Part shown: in pieces, positions 38,799 through 48,396 of the stretch
Position numbering within the stretch: the first letter of the stretch is position 1
Layout: every line of letters begins with the position of its first letter
Assembly (NCBI RefSeq): GCF_007680845.1
Contig: NZ_VEIY01000005.1
Coordinates: forward strand, 124,001 to 188,000
Length of the DNA: 64,000 bases
Source: Curtobacterium pusillum
GTDB taxonomy: Bacteria; Actinomycetota; Actinomycetes; Actinomycetales; Microbacteriaceae
Direction of reading: 5' to 3'
The notes under the pieces: model-generated
The model's database searches: none
Told to the model about the DNA's origin: nothing
What the model saw: only the letters and a program-made list of their open reading frames with translations
Program-made: the position numbers and the translations under genes

Positions 38799-39286
38799 GC
38801 GCGCGTTCCTTCCTGAGCGTTGTCGGCGGCACCGCTGGCGGCGCCGCTCCGGTCACCGTAGCCCGACGAACCGAACCCGCCCTGGCCGCGGACGCTGTCG
38901 GGCAGCTCGTCCACGCGGGTGAAGGCGACACGAGGGACCGGCATGACGATCATCTGGGCGATGCGGTCGCCGACGTGCACCTCGTACGGCTCGGTCCGGT
39001 CGGTGTTGAGCAGCGAGACCTTGAGCTCCCCGCGGTAGCCCGAGTCGACCGTGCCGGGCGAGTTCACGATCGTGATCCCGTGCTTCGCCGCGAGACCGCT
39101 GCGCGGGACGACGAACGCGGCGTACCCCTCCGGCAGCGCGATCCGCAGGCCGGTGCCGACGAGGCGCCGCTCGCCGGGTTCGAGGACGAAGGCCTCGGTG
39201 GACACGAGGTCGGCACCGGCGTCGCCGGGATGGGCGTAGCCGGGAGCGTTCTCCCCGGTCCAGAGCACGTCGACTGGTTCGGTCAC
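38795..39286 (-). CDS. dut: dUTP diphosphatase
   Basis: dUTPase hydrolyses dUTP to dUMP, keeping uracil out of DNA and feeding dTMP synthesis. The 163-residue trimeric-type enzyme has all five motifs: AGADLVSTE, PRSGLAAKHG, NSPGTVDSGYRGELKV (with the catalytic Asp), DRIAQMIVMPV and the C-terminal RGQGGFGSSGYG lid. The C-terminal tail beyond it is Ala/Gly-rich. It is the first gene of a minus-strand operon with DUF3710 and DUF3159, and is divergent from DUF3093. Confidence 0.95.
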   Translation of the reverse strand: MTEPVDVLWTGENAPGYAHPGDAGADLVSTEAFVLEPGERRLVGTGLRIALPEGYAAFVVPRSGLAAKHGITIVNSPGTVDSGYRGELKVSLLNTDRTEPYEVHVGDRIAQMIVMPVPRVAFTRVDELPDSVRGQGGFGSSGYGDRSGAASGAADNAQEGTRA

Positions 39287-39351
39287 GTGTTGAGGGTAGT
39301 GCAGACCGTGATCGTTCCGTGACCTGCCCCGAGTCGTGGTCGAATGGTGTC

Positions 39352-39783
39352 GTGACCCTGTACCGCGAACGACTGTGGGCTCCGCCCGTCCTCTACCTGG
39401 CGACCGCGCTCGTCATCCCCGCGAGCCTCCTCGTGTTCCTGCCCATCAGCGTGCTCACCGGGGTGCTCGTCGCCATCGGCATGGAGCTCGGCGTGATCGT
39501 GCTGCTGTGGGCGCTCGCCCCGACGATCGAGGTCACCGAGACCGAGTTCCGCGCCGGACGGGCGCACCTTCCCCGCACCCTGGTGGGCGAGGTCGCCGGG
39601 TTCGACGGTGCCGAGGCCACGACCCAGCGCGGGCCGAAGCTCGACGCCCGGGCGTGGACGCTCTTCCGCGGGTACGTGCGCGGCGTGGTGCGCGTCGAGG
39701 TCACGGACGCCGCCGACCCGACGCCGTACTGGTTGGTCAGCGTCCGGAACCCGTCCGCGGTGGTGGCGGCGCTGCAGTCCTGA
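39352..39783 (+). CDS. DUF3093 family membrane protein
   Basis: This 143-residue protein has two N-terminal membrane helices (residues about 8-55, including VLYLATALVIPASLLVF and GVLVAIGMELGVIVLLWALA) and a soluble C-terminal half (VTETEFRAGRAHLPRTLVGE, then WLVSVRNPSAVVAAL). It matches the actinobacterial DUF3093 pattern, which is usually next to dut. GTG 39352 begins the conserved YRERLWAPP segment. An earlier GTG 33 bases upstream is possible. Function is unknown. Confidence 0.85.
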   Translation: MTLYRERLWAPPVLYLATALVIPASLLVFLPISVLTGVLVAIGMELGVIVLLWALAPTIEVTETEFRAGRAHLPRTLVGEVAGFDGAEATTQRGPKLDARAWTLFRGYVRGVVRVEVTDAADPTPYWLVSVRNPSAVVAALQS

Positions 39784-39831
39784 TCCGCGCGGGGAGGCGC
39801 GGCGCGGGCGCAGGGCGTCCCGGCGCGGGCT

Positions 39832-39899
39832 GTACCTGGTCGGATCGGGCGTACCGGGCGAGAAGTTCCGACCGGGTACGCCCGATTCCACCAGGTACG
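39832..39899. repeat. Family 4 palindrome
   Basis: gtacctggtcggatcgggcg and its continuation gtaccgg pair with ccgggtacgcccgattccac plus caggtac. A further half copy (gtacgcccgattcc) follows to 39908. The same GGGCGTACC / GGTACGCCC structure recurs at 63687-63733. Confidence 0.72.
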
Positions 39900-39973
39900 C
39901 CCGATTCCGCCCGGCGCCCCCGGGGCCCGGCCCCGCCCCGCACGCAGAACCGCCGGCCCCCGGGCAAGACGAA

Positions 39974-40003
39974 CGGCCCGCCGCTCCGAAGAGCAGCGGG
40001 CCG
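39974..40003 (-). terminator. Hairpin terminator after DUF4193 gene
   Basis: cggcccgccgctc and gagcagcgggccg pair around a cgaa tetraloop, one mismatch. It lies 19 bases beyond the DUF4193 stop on the minus strand. Confidence 0.75.
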
Positions 40004-40021
40004 AGCGTGTCTCGTGCGTCC

Positions 40022-40321
40022 CTAGAGCGCTGCGCACTCCGCGCAGACCGGACCGAGCTTCGACTCGTGGTCGAGCTGCGAGCGGTGCTTCACGAGGAAG
40101 CACTCGACACAGGTGAACTCGTCGACCTGGGGCGGGAGCACGACGACGTCGAGGTCGACGTCGCTGAGGTCCTGTCCGGCCAGCTCGAAGCTGCCGGGGT
40201 TGTCGGAATCATCATCGACGACCCCCGACATCTTGTCGGGAACGCGCTCCTTGAGGGCCTCGATCGACTCCGAGTCAGAGTTGTCGTCGGTCTTCCGGGG
40301 GGCGTCGTAATCGGTGGCCAT
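40022..40321 (-). CDS. DUF4193 family zinc-ribbon-like protein
   Basis: This 99-residue conserved actinobacterial protein has an acidic N-terminus (MATDYDAPRKTDDN) and a C-terminal metal-binding pattern of two CxxC pairs: FTCVECFLVKH and GPVCAECAAL. That is consistent with a small zinc ribbon. Function is unknown. A start two codons earlier (ATG at 40327) cannot be excluded. It is divergent from sepH, and the 265 bases between them hold both promoters but no feature that I can name. Confidence 0.9.
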   Translation of the reverse strand: MATDYDAPRKTDDNSDSESIEALKERVPDKMSGVVDDDSDNPGSFELAGQDLSDVDLDVVVLPPQVDEFTCVECFLVKHRSQLDHESKLGPVCAECAAL

Positions 40322-40586
40322 GCCCATCCATTTCTCGTATCGAGAGGTCGTCGCCGGTGATCGGCGGCGACAGTTTGCACCACGTCCCGCCAGAGCGCAA
40401 ACCGAGGTGTCCGGCGGGTCGTCATGGCGCTGCAACCCGCGACGTCGCCCGTCCATTCCCGTCGTGCGGAAACGTTCGTCCGACAGTCCACGGCACGCCC
40501 GTGCGCCTCCGCTGGATCGGGCCCAGGCGGCTGCATACTTCCGGGGTACGACGCACGACCGTACGCGACGCTCGGAAGGCGGAACC

Positions 40587-41609
40587 ATGCAAGACGTGAG
40601 AGTCATCGGAGTGGAGTCCGGGGCACTCCTCCTCGCGACCGACGGCGGGACCGAGTTCCGGCTGCCCGTCACCTCGTCGCTTCCGGGTCAGGTGCGGCAG
40701 GCGAACCCCGAGTCCGGACCGCAGAAACGCGTGTCGCCGAAGGACGTCCAGGCCCGCATCCGCGGTGGAGCCGACGCCGCCGAGGTCGCTGCGGCGCTCG
40801 ACGTCGACGTCGAGTACGTCCGCCGCTTCGAGGGCCCCGTGCTCGCCGAGCGTGCGTTCATCCTCGACGCCGCGCACCGCGTCCCCGTGACCCCGGTCGA
40901 CGCCGAGTCGCCCGACACCTTCGGGGACGCCATCACGGCGAAGCTCGAGGCCGGCGAGGCCTCGGCGATCGCGTGGGGCTCGTGGAAGCACGTCGAGAGC
41001 GGCTGGCAGGTGCGCGTCCGCTACACCGCGGCCGAGGTGGAGCACGACGCCCAGTGGCGGTTCGACCCGAAGACGTCGACCCTGACGCCGGACAACGGCG
41101 ACGCCCACCGCCTGTCGCACACCGAGGACGAGGGCATCGCGCCGCGCCTCCGCGCCGTCGAGTTCGACCACGAGGACGCCGACGGCACCCGCTTCGACTC
41201 CGGCGCGTTCCGTGTCGACGAGCCGGACGAGGACGTCACGAACCCCGAGGTCCAGGAGCGCCCGCTCCGCGCACCGCTCCCGCGCATCGGCGCCGCCGTC
41301 GAGGAGCGCGCCCCCGGCAACGAGACCGCCGACCTGCTCGAGGCCCTCCGCCGCCGGCGCGGCGAGCGTGAGGCCGCGGCGTTCGGCGAGCAGCAGGAGG
41401 AGCCGCGCGGCACCTCGATCAGCGTCGTCGACATCCCCCTGCAAGGGTTCGAAGAATCCTCCGACACCGCCCCGCAACCGGACGCCCGCCCGAGTTCGGC
41501 ACCGGAGGCCGAGAACGGCCGCCAGGACCGCAAGAAGCGGAACCGCCGGTCGATGCCGAGCTGGGACGAGATCGTCTTCGGCACCCGTCCGGACGACGAC
41601 CCGGCCTGA
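40587..41609 (+). CDS. sepH: Cell division protein SepH
   Basis: SepH (DUF3071) promotes FtsZ assembly in actinobacteria. The 340-residue protein has the N-terminal domain starting MQDVRVIGVESGALLLATDG with a helix-turn-helix-like part (VSPKDVQARIRGGADAAEVA and then LDVDVEYVRRFEGPV). A long acidic, disordered linker follows, and then the conserved C-terminal motif RSMPSWDEIVFGTRPDDDP. ATG 40587 follows GGAAGGCGGAACC. The context beside DUF4193, dut and parC is usual for this gene. Confidence 0.92.
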   Translation: MQDVRVIGVESGALLLATDGGTEFRLPVTSSLPGQVRQANPESGPQKRVSPKDVQARIRGGADAAEVAAALDVDVEYVRRFEGPVLAERAFILDAAHRVPVTPVDAESPDTFGDAITAKLEAGEASAIAWGSWKHVESGWQVRVRYTAAEVEHDAQWRFDPKTSTLTPDNGDAHRLSHTEDEGIAPRLRAVEFDHEDADGTRFDSGAFRVDEPDEDVTNPEVQERPLRAPLPRIGAAVEERAPGNETADLLEALRRRRGEREAAAFGEQQEEPRGTSISVVDIPLQGFEESSDTAPQPDARPSSAPEAENGRQDRKKRNRRSMPSWDEIVFGTRPDDDPA

Positions 41610-41692
41610 TCGGTCCCCACCGCCTCTGACGGGAGGCGCGGCTCGGCCCCGGTACGCATCCTCGCGTCCCGGGGTCCGTCCGTCCCGGGCCC

Positions 41693-42859
41693 TCAGCTCG
41701 CGAACGCGCCCGAGAGTCGGAGCGGCACCATCGTCTCGTCGTCGGTCATCGCGCCGTGCTGCCCGATCATCCGCTTCGGGTCCTCGCCGTCGCGGAGCGC
41801 CCGGTCGTCGTTGAACGCCCACGAGCTCCGCGCCACGAGGACGACGTCGCCGATGCGGTCCACGACCTCGGGGACGACCGCCCCGAACCACCCGGCCTCG
41901 ATCGCCTCGTCGCGGCTGGCGACGTACGCCTTCTTGCCGTACCGCGCCCGGAACGCCCCGACCAGCCCGCGGACGTCCGTCCCCGGGGCGACGGAGAGCT
42001 GGCGGCAGCGCGGGTCGCCGGCGACACCGACGACGTCCTCGAGCAGCAGCGGATCGATGGCGATGTTCGCGTGGTCGGGGACGTCCAGCACCCCGTGGTC
42101 CGCCGTGACGACGATCCCGACGTCCCCGGCCGAGCGCGCGTCGAGGCGGGCGAGTTCGCCGTCGAGGGTCTCCAGCGACGCCGTCCACCGGTCGGACTGC
42201 CACCCGTGCTTGTGCCCGATCGAGTCGAGCTCGGGGACGTAGAGGTACACGAGCGACCGGCCCGAAGCCGTCTCGGCGAGAGCGGCGTCGACGCGCTGGG
42301 CGATCGAGTCCGCCGAGACGTAGCGCGCTCCCCCGAGGACGTTCGCGGTCATGCCCGAGGCGCGGTACCGGCCCGGTCCGACCACGACGGGGTCGATGCC
42401 GAGCGCCGGGGCCCCGGAGAACAGGGTCGGAGCGAGGAGCCAGCCGGCGGGGACCTGGTCGTCCCACCCGCTGAGCAGGTTCATCACGCGGCCGGTGTCC
42501 GGGTTCCAGCCGCTGTAGCCGACCACGCCGTGGGTCCCGGGCGACCGTCCGGTCGTCAGGGTCGTCAGCGCCGCCGCCGTCGTCGTCGGGAACCCGCTCC
42601 GGAGTCGCTTCAGCGTGCCGGTCCCCTTCGCGGCGGTGAGCCAGCGCGCGTGCCCGGCGCGAGCCGACAGCGCACCCGAACCGAGGCCGTCGACCAGCAC
42701 GACGATCGCGGAACGGGCGTGACGGAGGGTGATCCGCGCCTCCAGTCCGGTGGAACGCAGCCACGCGTCGTCCGCAGCCCCGAGCGCGACGAGGCAACTC
42801 GGGAAGACGTCGGCGAGGTTCGCGGTGGCGTCGGGGGCCGTCGGTACGCTTGTTCCCAT
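41693..42859 (-). CDS. Alkaline phosphatase superfamily protein (nucleotide pyrophosphatase-like)
   Basis: This 388-residue protein of the type I phosphodiesterase/nucleotide pyrophosphatase group has the metal and nucleophile region [12 protein letters not shown] and the Thr-rich [20 protein letters not shown] (nucleophile Thr). It also has [10 protein letters not shown] and [10 protein letters not shown], which hold metal-binding Asp/His. The substrate is unknown. The gene lies divergently from parC with only 26 bases between the start codons, so their promoters overlap or transcripts are leaderless. It is commonly found next to sepH and parC in this group. Confidence 0.88.
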   Translation of the reverse strand: MGTSVPTAPDATANLADVFPSCLVALGAADDAWLRSTGLEARITLRHARSAIVVLVDGLGSGALSARAGHARWLTAAKGTGTLKRLRSGFPTTTAAALTTLTTGRSPGTHGVVGYSGWNPDTGRVMNLLSGWDDQVPAGWLLAPTLFSGAPALGIDPVVVGPGRYRASGMTANVLGGARYVSADSIAQRVDAALAETASGRSLVYLYVPELDSIGHKHGWQSDRWTASLETLDGELARLDARSAGDVGIVVTADHGVLDVPDHANIAIDPLLLEDVVGVAGDPRCRQLSVAPGTDVRGLVGAFRARYGKKAYVASRDEAIEAGWFGAVVPEVVDRIGDVVLVARSSWAFNDDRALRDGEDPKRMIGQHGAMTDDETMVPLRLSGAFAS

Positions 42860-42885
42860 CTCCCCCAGTCTCGCAGAAGGGTGCC

Positions 42886-45372
42886 ATGGCACGCACGGAA
42901 GCAGTCGGCCTGCCCGACGGTGAACGCATCGAGGACGTCGACGTCTCGGAAGAGATGCAGGGCTCCTTCCTCGAGTACGCGTACTCCGTCATCTACTCCC
43001 GGGCACTCCCCGACGCGCGCGACGGCCTGAAGCCGGTGCAGCGGCGCATCCTCTACCAGATGTCGGAGATGGGGCTGCGTCCCGACCGCGGGCACGTGAA
43101 GAGCGCGCGCGTCACGGGTGAGGTGATGGGCAAGCTGCACCCGCACGGCGACGGCGCGATCTACGACGCCCTCGTGCGCATGGCGCAGCCGTTCACGATG
43201 CGCGTCCCCCTGGTCGACGGGCACGGCAACTTCGGTTCGCTGGACGACGGGCCGGCCGCCGCCCGGTACACCGAGGCCCGACTGGCCGAGCCCTCGATGG
43301 CGATGACCGAGGGGCTGGGCGAGGACGTCGTCGACTTCGTCCCGAACTACGACAACCAGATCATGCAGCCGGGCGTGTTGCCCGCGGCCTTCCCGAACCT
43401 GCTGGTGAACGGGGCGTCGGGCATCGCGGTCGGCATGGCGACGAACATGGCGCCGCACAACCTCGGCGAGGTGGTCGAGGCGGCGAAGCACCTGCTGCTC
43501 AACCCGCACGCCACGCTCGAGGAACTCATGGAGTTCGTGCCGGGCCCGGACCTCCCCTCCGGCGGCACGATCGTCGGGCTGTCCGGCGTGCGGGACGCCT
43601 ACGCCAGCGGCCGAGGCTCCTTCCGCACGCGGTCGAAGGTCACCGTCGAGAACCTCACGCCGCGCAAGGTCGGCCTCGTCGTCACCGAGCTGCCGTACCT
43701 CGTCGGGCCCGAGCGCGTGATCGAGAAGATCAAGGACGGCGTCCAGTCGAAGAAGCTCGTCGGCATCTCCGACGTGAACGACCTCACCGACCGCAACCAC
43801 GGGCTCCGGCTCGTCATCGGCATCAAGAGCGGCTTCAACCCGACCGCGGTGCTCGAACAGCTCTACAAGCACACCCCGCTCGAGGACGGCTTCGGCATCA
43901 ACAACGTCGCACTCGTGGGCGGTTCACCCCGGACGCTGGGCCTGCGCGAGCTCCTCGACGTGTACGTGCAGCACCGGCTCGCCGTCGTCACCCGTCGCTC
44001 GCAGTACCGGTTGGCGCGACGCCGCGAACGGTTGCACCTGGTCGAGGGGTTGCTCATCGCGATCCTCGACATCGACGAGGTCATCCAGGTCATCCGCACC
44101 TCGGACGACTCCGAAGCCGCGCGGGCCAGGCTCCGCGACGTGTTCGACCTGTCCGAGGTGCAGGCCGAGTACATCCTCGAACTGCGCCTGCGACGCCTGA
44201 CGAAGTTCTCGCGGATGGAGCTCGAGGGCGAGCGCGACCAGCTGCTCGCCGACATCACCGCGCTCGAAGAACTGCTGGCCTCCGACGAACGGCTCCGGGC
44301 GCAGGTGGCGCTCGAGCTGACCGAGGTGTCGGACCGCTTCGCCACCCCGCGCCGCACGCTCCTGACCGAGGCCGACGCCCCGGTCCGCGGTGGCAAGAAG
44401 GCCGCGGTGGACCCCGAGTCGCTGCAGATCGCCGACGCCCCGTGCCGCGTGCTGCTCTCGACGACCGGGCGGCTGGTACGGGTGGACATCCCCACCTCGG
44501 ACCTCGGTGTGGTCCGGATCCCGAAGCGCTCCAAGCACGACGCGGTGCGCTCCTCAGTGGTGTCGAGCGTCCGCGGGCAGGTCGGCGCGCTGACCTCGAC
44601 CGGGCGCGTGCTCCGGATGTCGCCCGTCGACGTCCCCGCGGTGCCGCCGGCTTCGGTGCGGCTCGACGCCGGGGTCCGGGTGACCGACTTCCTCGGGGTC
44701 GCCCGCGGCGAAGAGGTCGTCGCCCTCGTCGACCTGTCCGGCGCCTCCTCGGACTCCCTCGCCATCGGCACCGTGCAGGGCACCGTCAAGCGCGTGGTGC
44801 CCGGAGCCTGGCCGGACAAGCCCGAGTTCCTCGCGATCGGCCTGAAGCCCGGCGACGCCGTGGTCGGGGCCGCGCAGGCACCGGAGTCCGACGACCTCGT
44901 GTTCATCACCTCGAACGCACAGCTGCTGCGGTTCCCGGCGTCCGGCGTCCGGCCGCAGGGGTTGCCCGCTGGAGGGGTCGCCGGCGTCGCGCTGGCTGCC
45001 GGCGCGTCGGTGATCTGGTTCGGCTCCGTCGCCCCGTCGGACGACGCCGTGGTCGCCACCGTGTCGTCGTCCTCCACCGCGTTGCCGGGCACCGACACCG
45101 GCCGGGCGAAGGTCTCCGCACTGTCGGAGTTCCCGGCGAAGGGCCGTGCGACCCAAGGTGTCCGGGCGCACGCGTTCCTCAAGGGCGAGGACGGCCTCAC
45201 CGTGGCGTGGGCGGGCATCGCTCCCCCGCACGCGGTCGGGTCGGACGGCGCTGCCCGGACCCTGCCGGACTGGCTGTCGAAGCGGGACGGGTCGGGGGCG
45301 CCGCTCGACGCGCTGATCGGCACGATCGGCGGGAGTGCGGCGGCGCTCGACGGCACCGCCGGCGACGCGTAG
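42886..45372 (+). CDS. parC: DNA topoisomerase IV subunit A
   Basis: ParC cuts and rejoins DNA and decatenates daughter chromosomes together with ParE. The 828-residue type IIA topoisomerase has the catalytic Tyr in [10 protein letters not shown], the QRDR region [20 protein letters not shown], and a C-terminal beta-pinwheel domain. No QRRGGKG-type GyrA box is visible in the pinwheel. With a parE-type gene next door, this supports topoisomerase IV over gyrase. At the QRDR position equivalent to Ser83 of E. coli GyrA there is Gly. ATG 42886 follows AGAAGGGTGCC. parE lies downstream in the opposite orientation. Confidence 0.9.
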   Translation: MARTEAVGLPDGERIEDVDVSEEMQGSFLEYAYSVIYSRALPDARDGLKPVQRRILYQMSEMGLRPDRGHVKSARVTGEVMGKLHPHGDGAIYDALVRMAQPFTMRVPLVDGHGNFGSLDDGPAAARYTEARLAEPSMAMTEGLGEDVVDFVPNYDNQIMQPGVLPAAFPNLLVNGASGIAVGMATNMAPHNLGEVVEAAKHLLLNPHATLEELMEFVPGPDLPSGGTIVGLSGVRDAYASGRGSFRTRSKVTVENLTPRKVGLVVTELPYLVGPERVIEKIKDGVQSKKLVGISDVNDLTDRNHGLRLVIGIKSGFNPTAVLEQLYKHTPLEDGFGINNVALVGGSPRTLGLRELLDVYVQHRLAVVTRRSQYRLARRRERLHLVEGLLIAILDIDEVIQVIRTSDDSEAARARLRDVFDLSEVQAEYILELRLRRLTKFSRMELEGERDQLLADITALEELLASDERLRAQVALELTEVSDRFATPRRTLLTEADAPVRGGKKAAVDPESLQIADAPCRVLLSTTGRLVRVDIPTSDLGVVRIPKRSKHDAVRSSVVSSVRGQVGALTSTGRVLRMSPVDVPAVPPASVRLDAGVRVTDFLGVARGEEVVALVDLSGASSDSLAIGTVQGTVKRVVPGAWPDKPEFLAIGLKPGDAVVGAAQAPESDDLVFITSNAQLLRFPASGVRPQGLPAGGVAGVALAAGASVIWFGSVAPSDDAVVATVSSSSTALPGTDTGRAKVSALSEFPAKGRATQGVRAHAFLKGEDGLTVAWAGIAPPHAVGSDGAARTLPDWLSKRDGSGAPLDALIGTIGGSAAALDGTAGDA

Positions 45373-45401
45373 GCACCGCGCGGCCGCGGCGGTTTCGCGA
45401 A

Positions 45402-45442
45402 AGCGACAGAGTCCCGCGAACAGTTCGCGGGACTCTGTCGCT
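45402..45442. repeat. Perfect palindrome downstream of parC
   Basis: agcgacagagtcccgcgaac and gttcgcgggactctgtcgct, 20-base perfect arms around a single A. It lies 29 bases after parC and probably terminates it. The gap 45373-45767 (395 bases) between convergent parC and parE otherwise holds the related hairpin at 45626-45665 and GC-rich filler without coding evidence. Confidence 0.8.
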
Positions 45443-45625
45443 CTGGCGGAAGGGACGGCGCCCGGTGGCGGCACCCTGTCGCCATCGCGGCACGGAGTCG
45501 CTGCACCCCGGCCCGGCCGGCCGGCCCGTCGGCGGCCGGACGGCGCGGCTGCGCCCGGGCCGGCGCGTCGGTGGGCAGGCGGCGCGGCACCGAGACTCGG
45601 CCCGGCGGCGGCGAGACTCGGCGTA

Positions 45626-45665
45626 AGCGACACATCTCGTGGCCCGGAGCCCGAGAACTGTCGCT
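45626..45665. repeat. Family 5 hairpin between parC and parE
   Basis: agcgacacatctcg and cgagaactgtcgct pair with mismatches around a 12-base loop, flanked on both sides by gagactcggc. A related element with the same agcgac / gtcgc and gagtctcg modules lies at 63484-63557. Confidence 0.6.
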
Positions 45666-45767
45666 GAGCCCGAGACTCGGCGCCGCGCGGCCGCCCGGCC
45701 AGCCGGATGCGCGCGCAGCACTCACCGCCGGCCGCGCAGCGACCAGCGCGCGGGCGCAACCGCGCGC

Positions 45768-47894
45768 CTACGCGTCGATGCGGTCGCGGTCGAGCCCCTC
45801 GCCGGCGAGGATGAACTCCTTGCGCGGCGCCACGTCGTTGCCCATCAGCAGCTCGAACACCTTCGCAGCGCTCTCGGCATCGGGCACCTGCACCCGGCGG
45901 AGGGTCCGGTGCGTCCGGTCCATCGTGGTCTCGGCCAGCTGGTCGGCGTCCATCTCGCCGAGGCCCTTGTACCGCTGGATCGGCTCCTGGTACTTCTTGC
46001 CCTGCTTCTCGAGCTTCTTGAGGACGGCCTGCAGCTCGGCTTCCGAGTAGGTGTACAGCGTGTCGTTCGGCTTGCCCCGGTTGATCACGACGACCCGGTG
46101 CAGCGGCGGCACGGCGGCGAACACCCGCCCCTGTTCGATCATCGGCCGCATGTACCGGAAGAACAGGGTGAGCAGGAGGGTCCGGATGTGGGCACCGTCG
46201 ACGTCGGCGTCGGACATGATGATGACCTTGCCGTAGCGGGCCTGGTCGATCTCGAACGTCCGGCCCGAACCGGCGCCGATGACCTGGATGATCGACGCGC
46301 ACTCGGCGTTCGAGAGCATGTCCGAGACGGAGGCCTTCTGGACGTTGAGGATCTTGCCGCGGATCGGGAGCAGCGCCTGGTACTCGCTGTTCCGGGCGAG
46401 CTTCGCGGTGCCGAGCGCCGAGTCGCCCTCGACGATGAAGAGCTCGGTGCCCTCGGTGTCCTGGGAGCGGCAGTCCGCGAGCTTCGTCGGCAGCGAGGAG
46501 TTCTCGAGCGCGTTCTTCCGGCGCTGGGTCTCCTTGTGGGCGCGGGCCGAGATGCGTGTCTTCATCTCCTGCACGACCTTGTCGAGCAGCGTCGCGGCCT
46601 GGGCCTTCTCGGTCCGCTGCGTCGACGTCAGGATCTCGGTGAGCTGCTTCGACACGACCTGGTCGACGATCTTCCGGACCGCCGGCGTGCCGAGGACCTC
46701 CTTCGTCTGGCCTTCGAACTGCGGTTCGGGCAGGCGGACCGTCAACACGGCGGTGAGACCGGCGAGGACGTCGTCCTTCTCGAGCTTGTCCTGCCCCACC
46801 TTGAGCTTCCGGGCGTTCGCTTCGACCTGGGTGCGCACGGCCTTCACGAGCCCGGCCTCGAACCCGGTCTGGTGCGTGCCGCCCTTCGGCGTGGCGATGA
46901 TGTTGACGAAGCTCCGGAACACGGTCTCGTAGCCGCTGCCCCACCGGAGCGCGATGTCGACCTCGCACGTGCGGTCGACCGACGTCGAGACCATGTGCCC
47001 CTTGTCGTCGAGCATCGGCACGGTCTCGGTGAAGGTCCCGGTGCCCTGTATCCGCCAGACGTCGGTGACGGCGGAGTCGACGGCGAGGTGCTCGACGAAC
47101 TCGCTGATGCCGCCTTCGTACCGGAAGCGCTCGACGACGGGACCGGACTCCACGGCGGTGCCGGTGGCTTCCGCCCGCTGCGCCGCGGCCTCGATCGAGG
47201 AGGGACGCGCATCGGTGATGGTGATGCCGAGCCCGGGCACGAGGAAGGCGGTCTGGCGTGCGCGGGTGACGAGGTCACCGGTGCTGAACCGGGCGTCCAC
47301 GGTGAAGATCTGGCGGTCGGCCCAGTACCGGATCCGCGACCCCGTGACGCCCTTCTTCACCTTGCCGACGACGCGCAGCTCGCTCCCGGAGGTGAACGGC
47401 GAGAACGGGGCGTCCGGGCCGATGCCCTTCGAGTCGTCGAACGTGCCGGGCTCTCCGCGGTGGAAGGACATGGCGTACGTCTTGCCGCCACGGTCGACCT
47501 CGACGTCGAGTCGCTCGGACAGCGCGTTCACGACCGACGCGCCGACGCCGTGCAGCCCGCCGGACGCCGCGTACGAGCCGGAGCCGAACTTGCCGCCGGC
47601 GTGCAGCTTGGTGAACACGACCTCGACCCCGGTGAGCCCGGTCTTCGGTTCGACGTCCACGGGGATGCCGCGAGCGGTGTCCCGGACCTCGACCGACCCG
47701 TCCGGGTGGAGCACCACGCCGATCTCGTCACCGTGCCCGGCGAGGGCTTCGTCGACCGAGTTGTCGATGATCTCCCACAGGCAGTGCATGAGCCCACGGG
47801 AGTCCGTCGAACCGATGTACATGCCCGGACGCTTGCGGACCGCCTCGAGCCCTTCGAGGACGGAGAGGTGGCGTGCGGAGTAGTCGGAGCTCAC
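45768..47894 (-). CDS. parE: DNA topoisomerase IV subunit B
   Basis: This is the ATPase subunit of topoisomerase IV. The 708-residue GHKL protein has the N box EIIDNSVDEALAGHGDEI, the ATP lid GGLHGVGASVVNALSERL, and the Toprim block ELFIVEGDSALGTAKLARNS with SDADVDGAHIRTLLLTLFFR. It lacks the large C-terminal insert found in some GyrB proteins. GTG 47894 is chosen as the start of the conserved part (SSDYSARHLSVLEGLEAVRK). A GGGAG motif abuts the start codon directly, too close for a normal Shine-Dalgarno, so leaderless or coupled initiation is possible. parC is convergent with it. Confidence 0.9.
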   Translation of the reverse strand: MSSDYSARHLSVLEGLEAVRKRPGMYIGSTDSRGLMHCLWEIIDNSVDEALAGHGDEIGVVLHPDGSVEVRDTARGIPVDVEPKTGLTGVEVVFTKLHAGGKFGSGSYAASGGLHGVGASVVNALSERLDVEVDRGGKTYAMSFHRGEPGTFDDSKGIGPDAPFSPFTSGSELRVVGKVKKGVTGSRIRYWADRQIFTVDARFSTGDLVTRARQTAFLVPGLGITITDARPSSIEAAAQRAEATGTAVESGPVVERFRYEGGISEFVEHLAVDSAVTDVWRIQGTGTFTETVPMLDDKGHMVSTSVDRTCEVDIALRWGSGYETVFRSFVNIIATPKGGTHQTGFEAGLVKAVRTQVEANARKLKVGQDKLEKDDVLAGLTAVLTVRLPEPQFEGQTKEVLGTPAVRKIVDQVVSKQLTEILTSTQRTEKAQAATLLDKVVQEMKTRISARAHKETQRRKNALENSSLPTKLADCRSQDTEGTELFIVEGDSALGTAKLARNSEYQALLPIRGKILNVQKASVSDMLSNAECASIIQVIGAGSGRTFEIDQARYGKVIIMSDADVDGAHIRTLLLTLFFRYMRPMIEQGRVFAAVPPLHRVVVINRGKPNDTLYTYSEAELQAVLKKLEKQGKKYQEPIQRYKGLGEMDADQLAETTMDRTHRTLRRVQVPDAESAAKVFELLMGNDVAPRKEFILAGEGLDRDRIDA

Positions 47895-48073
47895 CTCCCG
47901 ATCGTACCGACGCCCGCCGACACCCCAGCCCCGGACCGACGGCGCGCCTCGGACTGGGGACAGTCGATCCGCGCTCAGCGAAATGGACCGCCGACAATGC
48001 ATGACTCTCAGGCATCACGTGTTGAAATAGGTGGACCAACCCGCACCACCTGCGATCCGTGAGGAGCACAGCA

Positions 48074-48298
48074 ATGACCCAGACCGTGCAGGACCTCTCC
48101 ATCGACGAACTCGGCAGCAACCAGCTCACTGCTGCTGACCGCTGCGACAGCTGCGGAGCGCAGGCGTACATCCGGGCCACCATGGCCAGCGGTGAGCTGT
48201 ACTTCTGCGCGCACCACGGTGCCGAGTTCAAGGACAAGCTCGCGGCGACCGCCATCGAGTGGCACGACGAGAGCAGCCGACTCTACGAGTCGAAGTAG
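48074..48298 (+). CDS. DUF7455-type small metal-binding protein
   Basis: This 74-residue protein has the pattern LTAADRCDSCGAQAYIRATM followed by LYFCAHH and a C-terminal WHDESSRLYE. The CxxC plus CxxH arrangement suggests a zinc site. Homologues occur throughout actinobacteria, usually beside parE or the primary sigma factor gene, and have no known function. ATG 48074 is preceded by GTGAGGAGCACAGCA. A family 2 palindrome follows after 15 bases and separates it from convergent gatD. Confidence 0.85.
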   Translation: MTQTVQDLSIDELGSNQLTAADRCDSCGAQAYIRATMASGELYFCAHHGAEFKDKLAATAIEWHDESSRLYESK

Positions 48299-48313
48299 AC
48301 GTCAGCCCAGAGC

Positions 48314-48355
48314 AGACGGGAGGCGCGGTGCCAGCTGGCACCGCGCCTCCCGTCT
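48314..48355. repeat. Family 2 perfect palindrome, bidirectional terminator candidate
   Basis: A 42-base perfect palindrome: arms agacgggaggcgcggtgcc and ggcaccgcgcctcccgtct joined by AGCT. It lies between the 3' ends of the DUF7455 gene and gatD. It matches the copy at 34308-34349 at all but two positions of the palindrome. Confidence 0.82.
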
Positions 48356-48396
48356 TCTGTGTGGTCGGTCTTCGGTGTGGTCCGGTCAGACCACCG

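Noticed and set aside
45373..45767. Coding gene in the parC-parE gap
   Set aside because: Short open frames there run through hairpins and show no motif or ribosome binding site.
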